A DNA stretch of 64,000 nt. Source: Roseibium algicola. GTDB taxonomy: Bacteria > Pseudomonadota > Alphaproteobacteria > Rhizobiales > Stappiaceae. Position 1 is the stretch's first letter. Every line of letters begins with the position of its first letter. The stretch lies in contig NZ_CP019630.1 in NCBI RefSeq assembly GCF_001999245.1, positions 4,803,001-4,867,000 of the forward strand, given 5' to 3'. Below the pieces are notes generated by a model that saw only the letters and a program-made list of their open reading frames with translations, was not told where the DNA came from and did no database searches. Of the stretch, positions 17,241 through 26,472 are shown in pieces. Position numbers and translations under genes: made by a program.

Positions 17241-17289
17241 CATTTGAGCGGCAATCATTGCCGGGTTGGTTAACGAATGGTGAATCGGA

Positions 17290-17694
17290 ATGGCCATAAC
17301 GGATCTGCCGCTGTTCCAGGCATTGAAATCCAAGATGCAGTGGCACCAGACGAGACAGAGCGTGCTGGCGCAGAACATCGCCAACGCGGATACGCCCGGA
17401 TACATGGCGCGGGACGTGAAGGAATATACCTTCAAGGATCACATCGGGCGGCAGTCACTGAACCTGGCGACGACGACGACGGTGGCCGGGCACATTCCCG
17501 GGAAGCTGGGAAATACCGGTTCGGCCAAGATCGAGGAAGACGACACCTTCGAAGTCACGCCGAGCGGCAACAGCGTCAATCTGGAAGAGCAGATGATGCA
17601 CATCACCGAGAACCAGATGGATTACCAGGCTGCGACAACGCTTTACACCAAGGGGCTCGGTCTGATCCGGACCGCGCTTTCCAAGAGTGTATGA
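17290..17694 (+). CDS. flgB: Flagellar proximal rod protein FlgB
   Basis: A 134-residue rod protein at the base of the flagellar rod, exported by the type III system. The N-terminal LAQNIANADTPGYMARDVK motif (about residues 26-44) is the rod-family signature. The C-terminal EEQMMHITENQMDYQAATTL is typical of FlgB. The length is canonical. It begins the rightward flgB-flgC-fliE-fliQ-fliR-flhB unit behind a full CtrA box, and flgC follows 32 bases later. Confidence 0.96.
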   Translation: MAITDLPLFQALKSKMQWHQTRQSVLAQNIANADTPGYMARDVKEYTFKDHIGRQSLNLATTTTVAGHIPGKLGNTGSAKIEEDDTFEVTPSGNSVNLEEQMMHITENQMDYQAATTLYTKGLGLIRTALSKSV

Positions 17695-17726
17695 GGCAAG
17701 GCAGCACAAGCTAGAGGACCGATAAC

Positions 17727-18137
17727 ATGGACCTGATCAAATCCCTGTTCATCTCGGCAAGCGGGTTGAGAGCTCAGAACGGGCGCATGCGCATCATCGC
17801 GGAGAACATCGCGAATGCGAACTCCACTGCCAAGACGCCTGAAGAACTGCCGTACCGGCGCAAGATCCCGACCTTCAAGAGCCATTTCGACAGGGAAATG
17901 GGCGCTGATATGGTCGAGCTGGGCAAGATCGCGGAAGACAATACGGACTTCCGTTCGGTGCACATGCCCGGGCACCCGGCGGCCGATGCCAACGGTTACG
18001 TGCTGCAGCCCAACGTCAACACGCTGATTGAAACGACGGACATGCGCGAAGCGCAGCGATCCTATGAAGCCAATCTGAACGTCATCGATTCCACGCGGCG
18101 GATGCTGCAGCGGACCATCGATATCCTGCGCGCCTGA
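17727..18137 (+). CDS. flgC: Flagellar proximal rod protein FlgC
   Basis: A 136-residue rod protein. It has the N-terminal SASGLRAQNGRMRIIAENIA block with an N-A-N-S turn, and the C-terminal EAQRSYEANLNVIDSTRRML helix that is diagnostic of FlgC. The length is canonical. It lies between flgB and fliE and is co-transcribed with them. The central VHMPGHPAADANGYVLQPNV stretch is also conserved in the family. Confidence 0.96.
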   Translation: MDLIKSLFISASGLRAQNGRMRIIAENIANANSTAKTPEELPYRRKIPTFKSHFDREMGADMVELGKIAEDNTDFRSVHMPGHPAADANGYVLQPNVNTLIETTDMREAQRSYEANLNVIDSTRRMLQRTIDILRA

Positions 18138-18171
18138 GCGGCAGTCCTAATCCGGGAAGGGAGCCTTAGTC

Positions 18172-18492
18172 ATGTCTACTCCGTCGATCGCAAATAATGC
18201 CTACCAGATGGCCGCCAAGCTGCAGCAGCAGGCGCGTGCGATCGAGGACAAGGCGGGCGCTCCCGAAGCTGCCGGTCTCGATTTTACCAAGCTGGTGGAA
18301 GAGGCTGTCGGCGGTGTCGTCGACAAGGGCCGTGTCGCAGATGACAAGGCTGTGGGCCTTGTCGAGGGCAAGGCTGACGTGGTCGACGTTGTCACCGCGA
18401 TCGCCGAAACGGAAGTTGCTCTTGAAACGATGGTCGCCGTTCGCGATCGAGTGATTTCCGCCTATGAGGAAATCATGCGGATGCCGATCTGA
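18172..18492 (+). CDS. fliE: Flagellar hook-basal body complex protein FliE
   Basis: A 106-residue protein that joins the MS-ring and export gate to the rod. The C-terminal half (VVDVVTAIAETEVALETMVA, then RDRVISAYEEIMRMPI) is the FliE signature. The N-terminal third is variable, as usual. A GGGAG ribosome-binding sequence lies shortly before the ATG. It is third in the flgB operon, 34 bases after flgC and 24 bases before the fliQ start. Confidence 0.95.
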   Translation: MSTPSIANNAYQMAAKLQQQARAIEDKAGAPEAAGLDFTKLVEEAVGGVVDKGRVADDKAVGLVEGKADVVDVVTAIAETEVALETMVAVRDRVISAYEEIMRMPI

Positions 18493-18516
18493 TCCGATGT
18501 GGCAAGGGGGCCTTTG

Positions 18517-18783
18517 ATGACCGCTGGTGAAGTTCTCGATCTCGCCCGTGAAGGCGTTTGGACCATGATCCTGGTGGCCGGACCGGTCATGGTCATCGGT
18601 CTGTTGGTGGGTGTCGTCATCGCCTTGTTCCAGGCTCTGACGCAGATCCAGGAAATGACGCTGGTTTTCGTTCCCAAGATCCTCGCGATCTTCGTGACGA
18701 TCCTGATTGCGCTGCCCTTCATGAGCCAGGTTCTGGAGGCCTTCATGGGCAGGGTTGCCGAAATGATCCTGACCACCGGTTAG
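18517..18783 (+). CDS. fliQ: Flagellar type III export gate protein FliQ
   Basis: An 88-residue inner-membrane protein with two membrane helices (about 16-40 and 52-75), part of the FliPQR gate. LALFQALTQIQEMTLVFVPK-like residues between the helices (here IALFQALTQIQEMTLVFVPK) are the family signature. I chose the ATG at 18517 over an upstream GTG because AAGGGGG lies 7 bases before it and it gives the canonical 88-residue length. fliR follows after 13 bases. Confidence 0.96.
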   Translation: MTAGEVLDLAREGVWTMILVAGPVMVIGLLVGVVIALFQALTQIQEMTLVFVPKILAIFVTILIALPFMSQVLEAFMGRVAEMILTTG

Positions 18784-18796
18784 GACGTGGACCTTC

Positions 18797-19570
18797 ATGA
18801 CCATCCAGCTCGATTATCTGCCGAATATCGCAGCCATCTTCATGCTGATGTTCGCACGTATGGGCACGATGGTCATGTTGCTGCCGGCTCTGGGCGAAAG
18901 CACGATCCCGACGCGGTTTCGGCTGACCATTGCCCTGGCGTTGACGATTGTTCTCTATCCCGTCGGTTCGCAGTATTACCCTGCCGACCTGACATCCAAT
19001 ACCTATCGCATGATTGCACTCCTGTTCGGAGAGCTGGCCATCGGCTTCGGCATCGGCCTGTGCGCCAAGATGATCACGTCCGTATTGCAGATCGCCGGCA
19101 TGATCATGGCCAACCAGTCCGGCCTTGCCTTCGCGCTTGGGACGGATTTCGCCAACCAGGGCCAGCAGGGGGCGCTGTTCGGCAACTTCCTGTCCATTCT
19201 CGGTATTACGTTGGTCTTCGTCAGCGACAGCCACTTCCTGGTGATCGCGGCGCTCCACGACAGTTTCACGATCTTTCCGCCTGGCCTTGCTCCGCCGGTC
19301 GGGGACTTTTCACAGAACGCGACGGAAACCGTTGCGCATGTGTTTTCCATCGCGGTGCGCATGAGCGCGCCTTTTCTGGTTGTCGGTCTGGTTTTCTATT
19401 TCGGCCTTGGCCTGCTCAACAAGCTGATGCCGCAGATGCAGATCTTCTTTATCGCCATGCCCGTGAATATCGCGATCGGGCTGTTCCTGCTCATGGTGCT
19501 GATCGCAACCCTGATGATGTTCTATCTGGATCATTTTCAGGAATCGCTCGGCAAGTTCATCGTGGGGTAG
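18797..19570 (+). CDS. fliR: Flagellar type III export gate protein FliR
   Basis: A 257-residue inner-membrane protein with about six hydrophobic segments, the third component of the FliPQR gate. The block GELAIGFGIGLCAKMITSVL and the following IAGMIMANQSGLAFALGTDF are typical of FliR/SctT. The length is normal. flhB follows after 9 bases, so the two are tightly linked in the operon. Confidence 0.96.
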   Translation: MTIQLDYLPNIAAIFMLMFARMGTMVMLLPALGESTIPTRFRLTIALALTIVLYPVGSQYYPADLTSNTYRMIALLFGELAIGFGIGLCAKMITSVLQIAGMIMANQSGLAFALGTDFANQGQQGALFGNFLSILGITLVFVSDSHFLVIAALHDSFTIFPPGLAPPVGDFSQNATETVAHVFSIAVRMSAPFLVVGLVFYFGLGLLNKLMPQMQIFFIAMPVNIAIGLFLLMVLIATLMMFYLDHFQESLGKFIVG

Positions 19571-19579
19571 CGCTGCGCT

Positions 19580-20659
19580 ATGGCTGACGATACCGACGAC
19601 TCGGAAAAAACAGAGGACCCCACGCACAAGCGCCTGAAAGAGGCGCATGACAAGGGGGACGTACCGAAATCTCAGGAAGTCAGCACCTGGTTCACACTGG
19701 CCGGTGCGACGCTGATGATTGCCATTTTCGCGCCCAGCACCGCCGTGTCGCTGGGCGAGTTGATGAAGGGCTACATGGAACATGCCCACCAGATTGCGGT
19801 GGACGGCTATGCGCTGAAAGCCCTGTGGCGGGACACGGGGCAGTCGGTGGCTCTTATCGTCGGCATTCCGCTGCTGGCGCTGGTGATCATGGCGGTGGCG
19901 GGTAATCTCGTCCAGCACCAGCCTCTGCTGACCGCGGAAACGATCAAGCCGAAACTCTCGAAGGTTTCACCGGCCTCCGGTTTCAAGCGGCTGTTTTCCG
20001 CCGACAGTCTCGTCAACTTTGCCAAGGGAATGGTGAAGATCGCCGTTGTCGGCGCCATCATGGTGGCGGTGATGTGGCCGCACCGCGACGAAGCGGAAGT
20101 TATGGTGTTCGCCGATACGAACATTATCCTGGAGGAGGCCAGGATCCTGATCCTGCAGCTTCTGGCTGCCGTGCTGGCTGTGATGACGGTGGTTGCCGCG
20201 GCCGACTTCATCTACCAGCGCAACAAATGGTTCAACAAGCAGAAGATGTCCCTGCGCGAGGTCAAGGAAGAATACAAACAGACCGAAGGTGATCCGCAGG
20301 TCAAGGGCAAGATCCGCCAGCTGCGCATGGAGCGGTCGCGCAAGCGCATGATGGCGGCGGTACCGCAGGCCACAGTGGTCGTGACCAACCCGACGCACTA
20401 TGCTGTGGCGTTGAAGTATGAAGAAGGCATGGGAGCACCGCTCTGCCTTGCGAAAGGTACCGATGCGGTCGCGCTCAAAATTCGTGAGCTCGCCAAGGAA
20501 AGCGATATTCCGGTCGTCGAAAATCCGCCTCTGGCCCGCGCGCTTTATGCGACAGTCGAGATCGACCAGGAAGTTCCGGAAGAACACTACAAGGCTGTTG
20601 CCGAAGTCATCGGCTTCGTCTTCCGCATGCGCAAGCGCGCATCCTGGCGTGCCAACTAA
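19580..20659 (+). CDS. flhB: Flagellar export substrate-specificity switch protein FlhB
   Basis: A 359-residue inner-membrane protein that switches export from rod/hook to filament subunits. It has four membrane segments in the first 210 residues and a cytoplasmic domain with the autocleavage motif NPTH (asparagine at residue 270). The start EDPTHKRLKEAHDKGDVPKS is typical. The conserved AVALKIRELAKESDIPVVEN follows the cleavage site. It ends the flagellar block. A hairpin (20676-20694) lies between it and cckA. Confidence 0.97.
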   Translation: MADDTDDSEKTEDPTHKRLKEAHDKGDVPKSQEVSTWFTLAGATLMIAIFAPSTAVSLGELMKGYMEHAHQIAVDGYALKALWRDTGQSVALIVGIPLLALVIMAVAGNLVQHQPLLTAETIKPKLSKVSPASGFKRLFSADSLVNFAKGMVKIAVVGAIMVAVMWPHRDEAEVMVFADTNIILEEARILILQLLAAVLAVMTVVAAADFIYQRNKWFNKQKMSLREVKEEYKQTEGDPQVKGKIRQLRMERSRKRMMAAVPQATVVVTNPTHYAVALKYEEGMGAPLCLAKGTDAVALKIRELAKESDIPVVENPPLARALYATVEIDQEVPEEHYKAVAEVIGFVFRMRKRASWRAN

Positions 20660-20675
20660 GTTGCTCTCAAGGATA

Positions 20676-20694
20676 GCGGACTGAAAAAGTCCGC
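20676..20694 (+). terminator. Hairpin after flhB
   Basis: GCGGACT-GAAAA-AGTCCGC is a perfect seven-base stem starting 16 bases after the flhB stop. No U-run follows, so termination may be partial and leave some read-through into cckA. Confidence 0.45.
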
Positions 20695-20749
20695 GGCAAA
20701 CAGGTGAATTTCAACAGGACTTGGTCGCATATCAGTTGAAATCGGCTAT

Positions 20750-20766
20750 TAAGCACAGAATGCTTA
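20750..20766. promoter_or_regulatory. Inverted repeat upstream of cckA
   Basis: TAAGCA-CAGAA-TGCTTA is a perfect 6-5-6 inverted repeat, 46 bases before the cckA start. It is in an AT-rich stretch that could hold the cckA promoter. It does not fit the CtrA spacing rule. Confidence 0.35.
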
Positions 20767-20812
20767 TGTACGGCCCCTTCAAGAACCGAATCGGGCCCGG
20801 GAGACAGGATTG

Positions 20813-23365
20813 ATGAGTGACATGGACGGGACGCCGAGCGGGCCGATGATCAGCCGCCCGGAACGTTCCGGTAATATAGGCCTTCTCATAGGCCTCGCAC
20901 TGCTGCTCGTCGGCGCTGCTGCTGCCTTTGCGGTCATGGACCGCGAAGTGGCGCAGCCGTTTATTCTTGCGCTGCTCGGTATCCTGGCCGTCGTCGGCGT
21001 TTTCTGCCTGTTTGCCGGAGCCATAGGCTTTCTGCGCCTGTCAGCCCGCCCAGGCGAAGCCAATCCGCTTGCCTCCGCTTTTGTCGATACCCTTGAGGAC
21101 GGAGCGCTCATTACCGATCTGGACGGCCGGCTTGTCTATGCCAACAAGGCCTATGCGGATCTGACCGGCGCCGAAACGGCTGCCGACATCCGTGTGGTCG
21201 AGCGCGTGTTCTCCTCCGATCCGGATGCCGCCGACGCCATTTTCCGCCTGTCCCAGGCCATGCGCGACAGCCGCAGGGCGCAAGAAGAGATCCGCATGCC
21301 GTTCCCGCTCGGCAGGGCCGACGGCGCTGCGCGCTGGTATCGGGTGTCGATCCGCCCGTTGCAGGTGTCCAAGGAACGCGGCGGCGGCAAGCCCATGGCG
21401 GTCTGGCAGCTGGCCGATATCACCCGCGACCGGGCCGAACAGGAAAACTCGTTTCAGGAACTGCAGCGTGTCATCAATTTCCTGGATCACGCGCCGGCCG
21501 GTTTCTTCTCTTGCGATGCGGAAGGCCGCATCGTCTATCTCAACGCCACCCTGGCCGACTGGCTTGGCTACGATCTTGCCCAGTTCGATGCGGGCGACCT
21601 CGATCTTTCGAGCATCGTGCGCGGCGACGGCACCGAGCTGATCCGCTCGATCAAGGGTCAGGCGGGCGAGGTCAAGAGCGAAACCTTTGATCTCGACTTC
21701 GTCACCCGCAACGGACGCGGCCTGCCGGTGCGACTGCTCCACCGTGTACCTTTTGGCGAAAACGGCCAGCCGGGTGACAGCCGCACACTGGTTCTCAACA
21801 GGTCTCGCGGTGAGGAAGCCTCCGAGGCGCTTCGGGCGGCGGAAGTCCGCTTTGCCCGTTTCTTCAACAACACGCCGATCGCCATTGCCTCGCTCGACAA
21901 GGAAGGCCGGGTCCTGAGAACCAACGCGCCGTTCCTGAAGCTGTTCGGTGCGGTCGACACGGATGACGAATCTCCCAAGCTGGAGGCTTATGTGGCCGAG
22001 AGCGGGCGGCAGGAACTGGCAAAGTCTCTCCAGGCCGCCGCCAACGGGATCGGCGAGATCGCGCCGATAGACATTCCCCTGGTCGAGGGCAATGACCCGC
22101 GTTCCGCAACCTTCTACGTCTCCGCAGTGCAGGAAGGTGAGGGCGACGGCGAAGCCGCCATCGTCTACGCGCTTGAAACCACCCAGCAGCGAGCCCTGGA
22201 AGCCCAGTTCGCCCAGAGCCAGAAGATGCAGGCCATCGGCCAGCTGGCCGGGGGCGTCGCGCATGACTTCAACAACGTCCTGACTGCGATCATCGGCTTC
22301 TCGGATCTGCTTCTGGCAAGCCACCGACCGACCGATCCGTCCTTCCAGGACATCATGAACATCAAGCAGAACGCCAACCGTGCAGCCGGCCTCGTGCGGC
22401 AGCTTCTGGCCTTCTCGCGTCGTCAGACGCTGCGTCCGCAGCAACTGGAGCTGAACGACGTTCTGGCAGATCTCTCCATCCTGCTTGACCGCCTGCTGGG
22501 CGAGAAGGTGGAACTGAAGGTGATCCACGGCCGGGACCTGTGGCCGGTGATGGCCGACCTGAACCAGCTGGAACAGGTGATCGTCAACCTGGCGGTAAAC
22601 GCGGGCGATGCAATGTCCGACGGCGGCCGTCTGACCATCCGTACGCGCAACGTCAACGAAGCTGAAAGCACACAGTTCGACAACATCCGCGGCATGCCAC
22701 CGGGCGAATACACCCTTGTCGAGGTGGACGACACGGGCCACGGCATTCCGCCCGACGTGATGGAGAAGATCTTCGATCCGTTCTTCTCCACCAAGGAAGT
22801 CGGCAAGGGAACGGGCCTTGGCCTGTCGACGGTTTACGGCATCGTCAAACAGACCGGCGGTTTCATCTTCTGTACCTCCGAAGTCGATGTCGGCACGACG
22901 TTCCGTCTGTTCCTGCCACGCCACATTCCCAAGGTCGTGGAGAAGAAAAAGCCGGAGCCGAAGGAAGTCGAGCCGGAAAAAGTCAAGGATCTGACCGGTT
23001 CTGCATCGATCCTGCTGGTGGAAGACGAGGAGGCAGTGCGTGCCTTTGGCGCCCGTGCCCTCGCGTCGCGCGGCTACACCGTCTACGAGGCGGGCTCGGG
23101 CAACGAGGCGCTGGAGGTCATGGAAGAGACCGACGGCAAGATCGACCTCGTGGTCTCCGATGTGGTCATGCCGGAAATGGACGGGCCGACGCTTCTGGTC
23201 GAGCTGCGCAAGACCCGGCCGGACCTCAAGATCATCTTCGTATCCGGTTATGCCGAGGACGCCTTCGAGGAAAACCTGCCACCGGGCGAACAGTTCTTCT
23301 TCCTGCCCAAGCCTTTCACGCTGAAGCAGCTTGCGACGACTGTGAAGGATGTCTTGAACGGATAG
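20813..23365 (+). CDS. cckA: Cell-cycle hybrid histidine kinase CckA
   Basis: An 850-residue inner-membrane hybrid kinase that feeds phosphate through ChpT to CtrA and CpdR in alphaproteobacteria. Two membrane segments lie near residues 20-38 and 45-70, followed by PAS-type sensor domains. The HisKA domain has [13 protein letters not shown] with the phospho-histidine at residue 484. The ATPase has VNAGDAM (N box), DDTGHGIP and [11 protein letters not shown]. The C-terminal receiver domain has VEDEE and [10 protein letters not shown] with the phospho-aspartate at residue 783. The ATG at 20813 has GGAGACAGG upstream; an adjacent TTG would add one residue. It follows flhB by about 150 bases, with an inverted repeat in that gap. 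Confidence 0.94.
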   Translation: MSDMDGTPSGPMISRPERSGNIGLLIGLALLLVGAAAAFAVMDREVAQPFILALLGILAVVGVFCLFAGAIGFLRLSARPGEANPLASAFVDTLEDGALITDLDGRLVYANKAYADLTGAETAADIRVVERVFSSDPDAADAIFRLSQAMRDSRRAQEEIRMPFPLGRADGAARWYRVSIRPLQVSKERGGGKPMAVWQLADITRDRAEQENSFQELQRVINFLDHAPAGFFSCDAEGRIVYLNATLADWLGYDLAQFDAGDLDLSSIVRGDGTELIRSIKGQAGEVKSETFDLDFVTRNGRGLPVRLLHRVPFGENGQPGDSRTLVLNRSRGEEASEALRAAEVRFARFFNNTPIAIASLDKEGRVLRTNAPFLKLFGAVDTDDESPKLEAYVAESGRQELAKSLQAAANGIGEIAPIDIPLVEGNDPRSATFYVSAVQEGEGDGEAAIVYALETTQQRALEAQFAQSQKMQAIGQLAGGVAHDFNNVLTAIIGFSDLLLASHRPTDPSFQDIMNIKQNANRAAGLVRQLLAFSRRQTLRPQQLELNDVLADLSILLDRLLGEKVELKVIHGRDLWPVMADLNQLEQVIVNLAVNAGDAMSDGGRLTIRTRNVNEAESTQFDNIRGMPPGEYTLVEVDDTGHGIPPDVMEKIFDPFFSTKEVGKGTGLGLSTVYGIVKQTGGFIFCTSEVDVGTTFRLFLPRHIPKVVEKKKPEPKEVEPEKVKDLTGSASILLVEDEEAVRAFGARALASRGYTVYEAGSGNEALEVMEETDGKIDLVVSDVVMPEMDGPTLLVELRKTRPDLKIIFVSGYAEDAFEENLPPGEQFFFLPKPFTLKQLATTVKDVLNG

Positions 23366-23381
23366 GCCGACCTGGTCCAGA

Positions 23382-23411
23382 CTTGCCTCAACACCATCCG
23401 TTTGAGGCAAG
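23382..23411 (+). terminator. Perfect hairpin between cckA and the cupin gene
   Basis: CTTGCCTCAA pairs with TTGAGGCAAG around a ten-base loop. It starts 17 bases after the cckA stop and ends 6 bases before the next start codon. The right arm covers the GAGG at 23404-23407, a possible ribosome-binding site. It may end cckA transcription or modulate translation of the cupin gene. Confidence 0.5.
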
Positions 23412-23417
23412 AGGTCC

Positions 23418-23753
23418 ATGCAGCTTCCAGATTTCATTCGAAAGTTTCCCGCTCTCGATGTTCCCTTTCCCGAGGACGTTGTCAGATCCTACGCAGTGCG
23501 CTCGGACGCCGGACTGGTCGTTTTTTTCGATTTCGTGAAGGACATGGTCCTGCCGCCGCATTCGCATCTGGCGCAATGGGGCACTGTCCTGAGCGGCGAG
23601 ATCGAATTCACCATCGCTGGTGAAACTAGGACGATGGGGCCAGGCGCTATCTACGATATTCCCAGTGGGGCGGAGCACAGTGCGATCATCAAGGCGGGAA
23701 CCAAGGTGATTGATGTCTTCGAGGAGCCTAACCGCTATCCGGTCAAGGGATAG
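23418..23753 (+). CDS. Small cupin-domain protein
   Basis: A 111-residue single-domain cupin. PPHSHLAQWGTVLSGEIEFT (about residues 52-71) is cupin motif 1, with histidines and a glutamate as metal ligands. GPGAIYDIPSGAEHSAII (about 76-93) is motif 2. It could be a small enzyme or a ligand-binding protein; the substrate is unknown. Its start lies 6 bases after a perfect hairpin whose arm covers a potential ribosome-binding site. Confidence 0.8.
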   Translation: MQLPDFIRKFPALDVPFPEDVVRSYAVRSDAGLVVFFDFVKDMVLPPHSHLAQWGTVLSGEIEFTIAGETRTMGPGAIYDIPSGAEHSAIIKAGTKVIDVFEEPNRYPVKG

Positions 23754-23879
23754 CACTTCATACAGGCTCTGGTCGCTACCGCCTGCCATTAGGTTGCACC
23801 GGTTCAGGTCTGACGGCATTCGGGTAAGGATTGCAGTTACCCTTCCATCCCGATTGCGTTAGAGGAAGGTCACGACAGG

Positions 23880-25235
23880 TTGTCTGCGACGGAAAGGGCT
23901 GACACGTTGACCGCACATCATGCACCTGGTGAAGGCGCTCCGGGCAAGGATGGAACAGCTTTCGACCAGGAAGCATCCTGGCGGCGGCTGATGTCCGTCT
24001 TTGGCAGCATTGGTCTGCTGTCTTTCGGTGGTCCGGCCGCACAGATCGCGCTGATGCACCGCAAGCTGGTTGATGAGACCGGCTGGCTTTCGGAAAAAAG
24101 CTACGTCAACGCTCTCGGGTTCTGCATGTTGCTGCCGGGGCCGGAAGCCATGCAATTGGCGACATATTGTGGCTGGAAGCTGCGCGGCGTTGCCGGTGGC
24201 CTGCTGGCGGGCCTTCTGTTTGTCGTTCCCGGCGCACTCGCAATTTTCGCACTTGCCGCGGTTTACGGAACCTTCGGCAATGTGCCGCTGGTCAGTCAGC
24301 TGTTTCTGGGCATCAAGGCGGCCGTCCTGATCGTGGTTCTGGAGGCATTGCTGCGCCTTTCCAGACGTGCACTCACCATCAGGCGGCAATGGGTCATTGC
24401 AGCTCTGGCCTTTGTCGGAATTTTCTTTCTGGCTCTGCCGTTCCCGCTGATTGTTCTGGCCGCCGGGCTTTACGGTGCTGCGTTCAGCACTGCGCAGACT
24501 GAAAGCCACGGTGAGCCTGGTGTTGCGATTGGCAGGCCGATTGCGAAAACGCTCCGCACGGTGTTTCTCTGGGCCTTCATCTGGCTCGCGCCGCTGGCGC
24601 TGCTGGATCTGGCCGGCAGCGTGCCCTTGCTGGCGGATATCGGCTGGTTCTTTTCAAAGCTCGCTGTCGTCACCTTTGGCGGCGCCTATGCGGTGCTTGC
24701 CTATATGGCCCAGGACGTCGTCGCCATTCACGGCTGGCTGAGCGCAGGTGAAATGATGGACGGGCTGGGCCTGGCGGAAACAACTCCGGGGCCGCTCATT
24801 CTGGTGACCCAGTTCGTCGGCTTTCTGGCGGCCTTTCACGAAGGAGGACTTCTGCTTGGCCTCGCAGGGGGGCTGGTTGCGCTCTGGGCGACCTTTGCTC
24901 CCTGTTTTCTCTGGATATTTGCCGGAGCGCCATACATCGAATGGATCTCGGCGCAGCCGAGGCTCAAGTCGGCACTTTCAGCCATCGTTGCGGCGGTGGT
25001 CGGCGTCGTGCTCAACCTGTCGGTCTGGTTTGCGCTGCATGTCTTCTTCGAAGAGGTCACGGCGACAAAGTGGGGTGTCGTGACACTCTGGATCCCGGAC
25101 CTTGCCAGCCTCGACTGGCGCGTGCCGGTCCTCGCGGCCCTTTGTGGCCTGTTGCTCTTGCGGTTTCACATGGGGCTGATCTGGGTGCTGCTGACGGCGG
25201 CACTTGGCGGGGTGCTGTTGTCACAAGTGGGATGA
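23880..25235 (+). CDS. chrA: Chromate efflux transporter ChrA (two-domain form)
   Basis: A 451-residue inner-membrane transporter of the CHR family, which exports chromate. It is the long, duplicated form. The N-terminal half has SFGGPAAQIALMHRKLVDE and LLPGPEAMQLATYCGW. The C-terminal half repeats the pattern with VTFGGAYAVLAYMAQDVV and LAETTPGPLILVTQFVGF. I took the TTG at 23880, with GAGGAAGG about 10 bases upstream; later starts would trim a non-conserved N-terminus. No chrB or other metal-resistance gene is adjacent. Some family members may transport other anions. Confidence 0.9.
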   Translation: MSATERADTLTAHHAPGEGAPGKDGTAFDQEASWRRLMSVFGSIGLLSFGGPAAQIALMHRKLVDETGWLSEKSYVNALGFCMLLPGPEAMQLATYCGWKLRGVAGGLLAGLLFVVPGALAIFALAAVYGTFGNVPLVSQLFLGIKAAVLIVVLEALLRLSRRALTIRRQWVIAALAFVGIFFLALPFPLIVLAAGLYGAAFSTAQTESHGEPGVAIGRPIAKTLRTVFLWAFIWLAPLALLDLAGSVPLLADIGWFFSKLAVVTFGGAYAVLAYMAQDVVAIHGWLSAGEMMDGLGLAETTPGPLILVTQFVGFLAAFHEGGLLLGLAGGLVALWATFAPCFLWIFAGAPYIEWISAQPRLKSALSAIVAAVVGVVLNLSVWFALHVFFEEVTATKWGVVTLWIPDLASLDWRVPVLAALCGLLLLRFHMGLIWVLLTAALGGVLLSQVG

Positions 25236-25250
25236 GGGGGCTGTGCCCGC

Positions 25251-25811
25251 TCACCAGCCCGCGGTGAGAAAATAGTTGGCATAGACAAATGGCCAGACCG
25301 CAAGGCAAAGGGCGAGCTTTCTCCTGTCGCTGAGACGGGCGCCGACAAGCCGGGACACTGACCAGGAAATGAGGGCGACAAGCACAAACCTTGGTAGCCG
25401 CGCCACCGGCGAGACAAGAAAAAGCGATTGTGCGGGGATCGAGGCGTAACCCGCTTCGGCCGAAAGAACCTTGTAAGGGATGCCGCTGAAGGCTCCCCCG
25501 AGCAATCCCTCTAACAGGCCTGCCTGCAGCAGCTGCCTGGCCATTTCAAATGTTGGTCCCGAAATCCCGGGCACCAGCAGCAGCACCTGAAGTGTTTCTC
25601 CCGGAAAATGCTGTGCGCAGGTCCAGACCAGCAGACCGCCGAACGCGGCCGCGAAGGACGCCAGAAGCGCCGCTATCATGGCTTTGCCCAGGGAGCGAAG
25701 CGCGATGATGCTCAAAAGCGCGTCGGGAGCGATGAAGAACAGCGTTGCCTCGGCAAAGCTCCAGAGCGCAGCCAGGCAGAAAAGTGCCCACTTACTATTC
25801 CCAGGATGCAA
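25251..25811 (-). CDS. Small multi-pass membrane protein in a phospholipid gene cluster
   Basis: A 186-residue protein with about four or five hydrophobic segments; I do not recognise a named family with confidence. The opening KWALFCLAALWSFAEATLFF and the SGIPYKVLSAEAGYASIP segment suggest a distant relation to YqaA/DedA-like membrane proteins. Its start overlaps the acyltransferase stop by 17 bases, so it is translated with the lipid operon above it. That suggests a role in membrane lipid handling, which is inferred only from position. It converges with chrA, 15 bases away. Confidence 0.65.
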   Translation of the reverse strand: MHPGNSKWALFCLAALWSFAEATLFFIAPDALLSIIALRSLGKAMIAALLASFAAAFGGLLVWTCAQHFPGETLQVLLLVPGISGPTFEMARQLLQAGLLEGLLGGAFSGIPYKVLSAEAGYASIPAQSLFLVSPVARLPRFVLVALISWSVSRLVGARLSDRRKLALCLAVWPFVYANYFLTAGW

Positions 25812-26427
25812 AGGTCTTTTCCGTCGAGAGAGCGTTAAAGCGCTCCTTCAATCCGGTCATAAAATGAGTCCGGTCCTCGTTCCAAGTAATTGGTTCCCCG
25901 ACGAAAATATCGCAGAAGAACGGCACCAGCAGGAACGACCCCTTCGGCAAGGCCTTGCCGAGGCCGTGGGTGAAGACGGGCACGACCGGTGCTTCCGGGA
26001 ACCGTTCGGCAAGAAAGGATACGCCTTTCTTGAGATCCGTCATCTGTTCCGGTTCGCCGCGCGAACCTTCCGGAAACAGGATCAGAACCTTGCCCTGACG
26101 CAGAACCTCGTAGCAGCCTTCCAGCGGGTCGACATTCTTCTCTTTCCGGCCACGCTCCACCGGGATAATGCCGAGGACATGTTCCGACAGCCAGGCCTTG
26201 AGAGGGGAGGAGAAGAAATAATCTGCCGCCGCAACCGGCTTGATGTCCTTCAGCTTCGACAGGGGCATCAAGGCCATCAGCACCATCGTATCCAGATGGC
26301 TGTTGTGGTTGGCAACAATGATCGCCGGACCGTTGGCCGGCAGCAGTTCCTTGCGACGCACGTTCAGCCCGAGCAGGAACAGGACCGCGATCTTGACGAA
26401 AATGTAGAAGATCTTCTGGAGCATCAA
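25795..26427 (-). CDS. 1-acyl-glycerol-3-phosphate acyltransferase-like protein (PlsC family)
   Basis: A 210-residue acyltransferase. The catalytic H-x4-D motif is HNSHLD (His41 and Asp46), and the substrate-binding FPEGSRGE motif is at 118-125. A hydrophobic N-terminus (about 5-22) anchors it to the membrane. The family acylates lysophosphatidate to phosphatidate. It lies downstream of the cytidylyltransferase gene, but a 274-base gap with a palindromic element intervenes. It overlaps the next membrane-protein gene. It is probably not the sole housekeeping PlsC, given the unusual partners. Confidence 0.85.
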   Translation of the reverse strand: MMLQKIFYIFVKIAVLFLLGLNVRRKELLPANGPAIIVANHNSHLDTMVLMALMPLSKLKDIKPVAAADYFFSSPLKAWLSEHVLGIIPVERGRKEKNVDPLEGCYEVLRQGKVLILFPEGSRGEPEQMTDLKKGVSFLAERFPEAPVVPVFTHGLGKALPKGSFLLVPFFCDIFVGEPITWNEDRTHFMTGLKERFNALSTEKTFASWE

Positions 26428-26472
26428 CGGAGGTTCCTGAATGCTGACGATCGAGCGCTTGTTCCAGTGTCG

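Larger units (their letters stand above)
16867..17289. other. 423-base divergent promoter region between fliO and flgB
   Basis: No gene is seen. The half nearest fliO is T-rich and has no clear site. The middle has a perfect inverted repeat (17117-17133), and the flgB-proximal part has a full CtrA consensus box (17225-17240). A weaker TTAA-N7-TGAA match lies at 17270-17284, just before the flgB start. Confidence 0.6.

Noticed and set aside
21041..23437. A 798-residue reverse frame across cckA
   Set aside because: It is antisense to well-conserved kinase and receiver motifs and has no recognisable domain.
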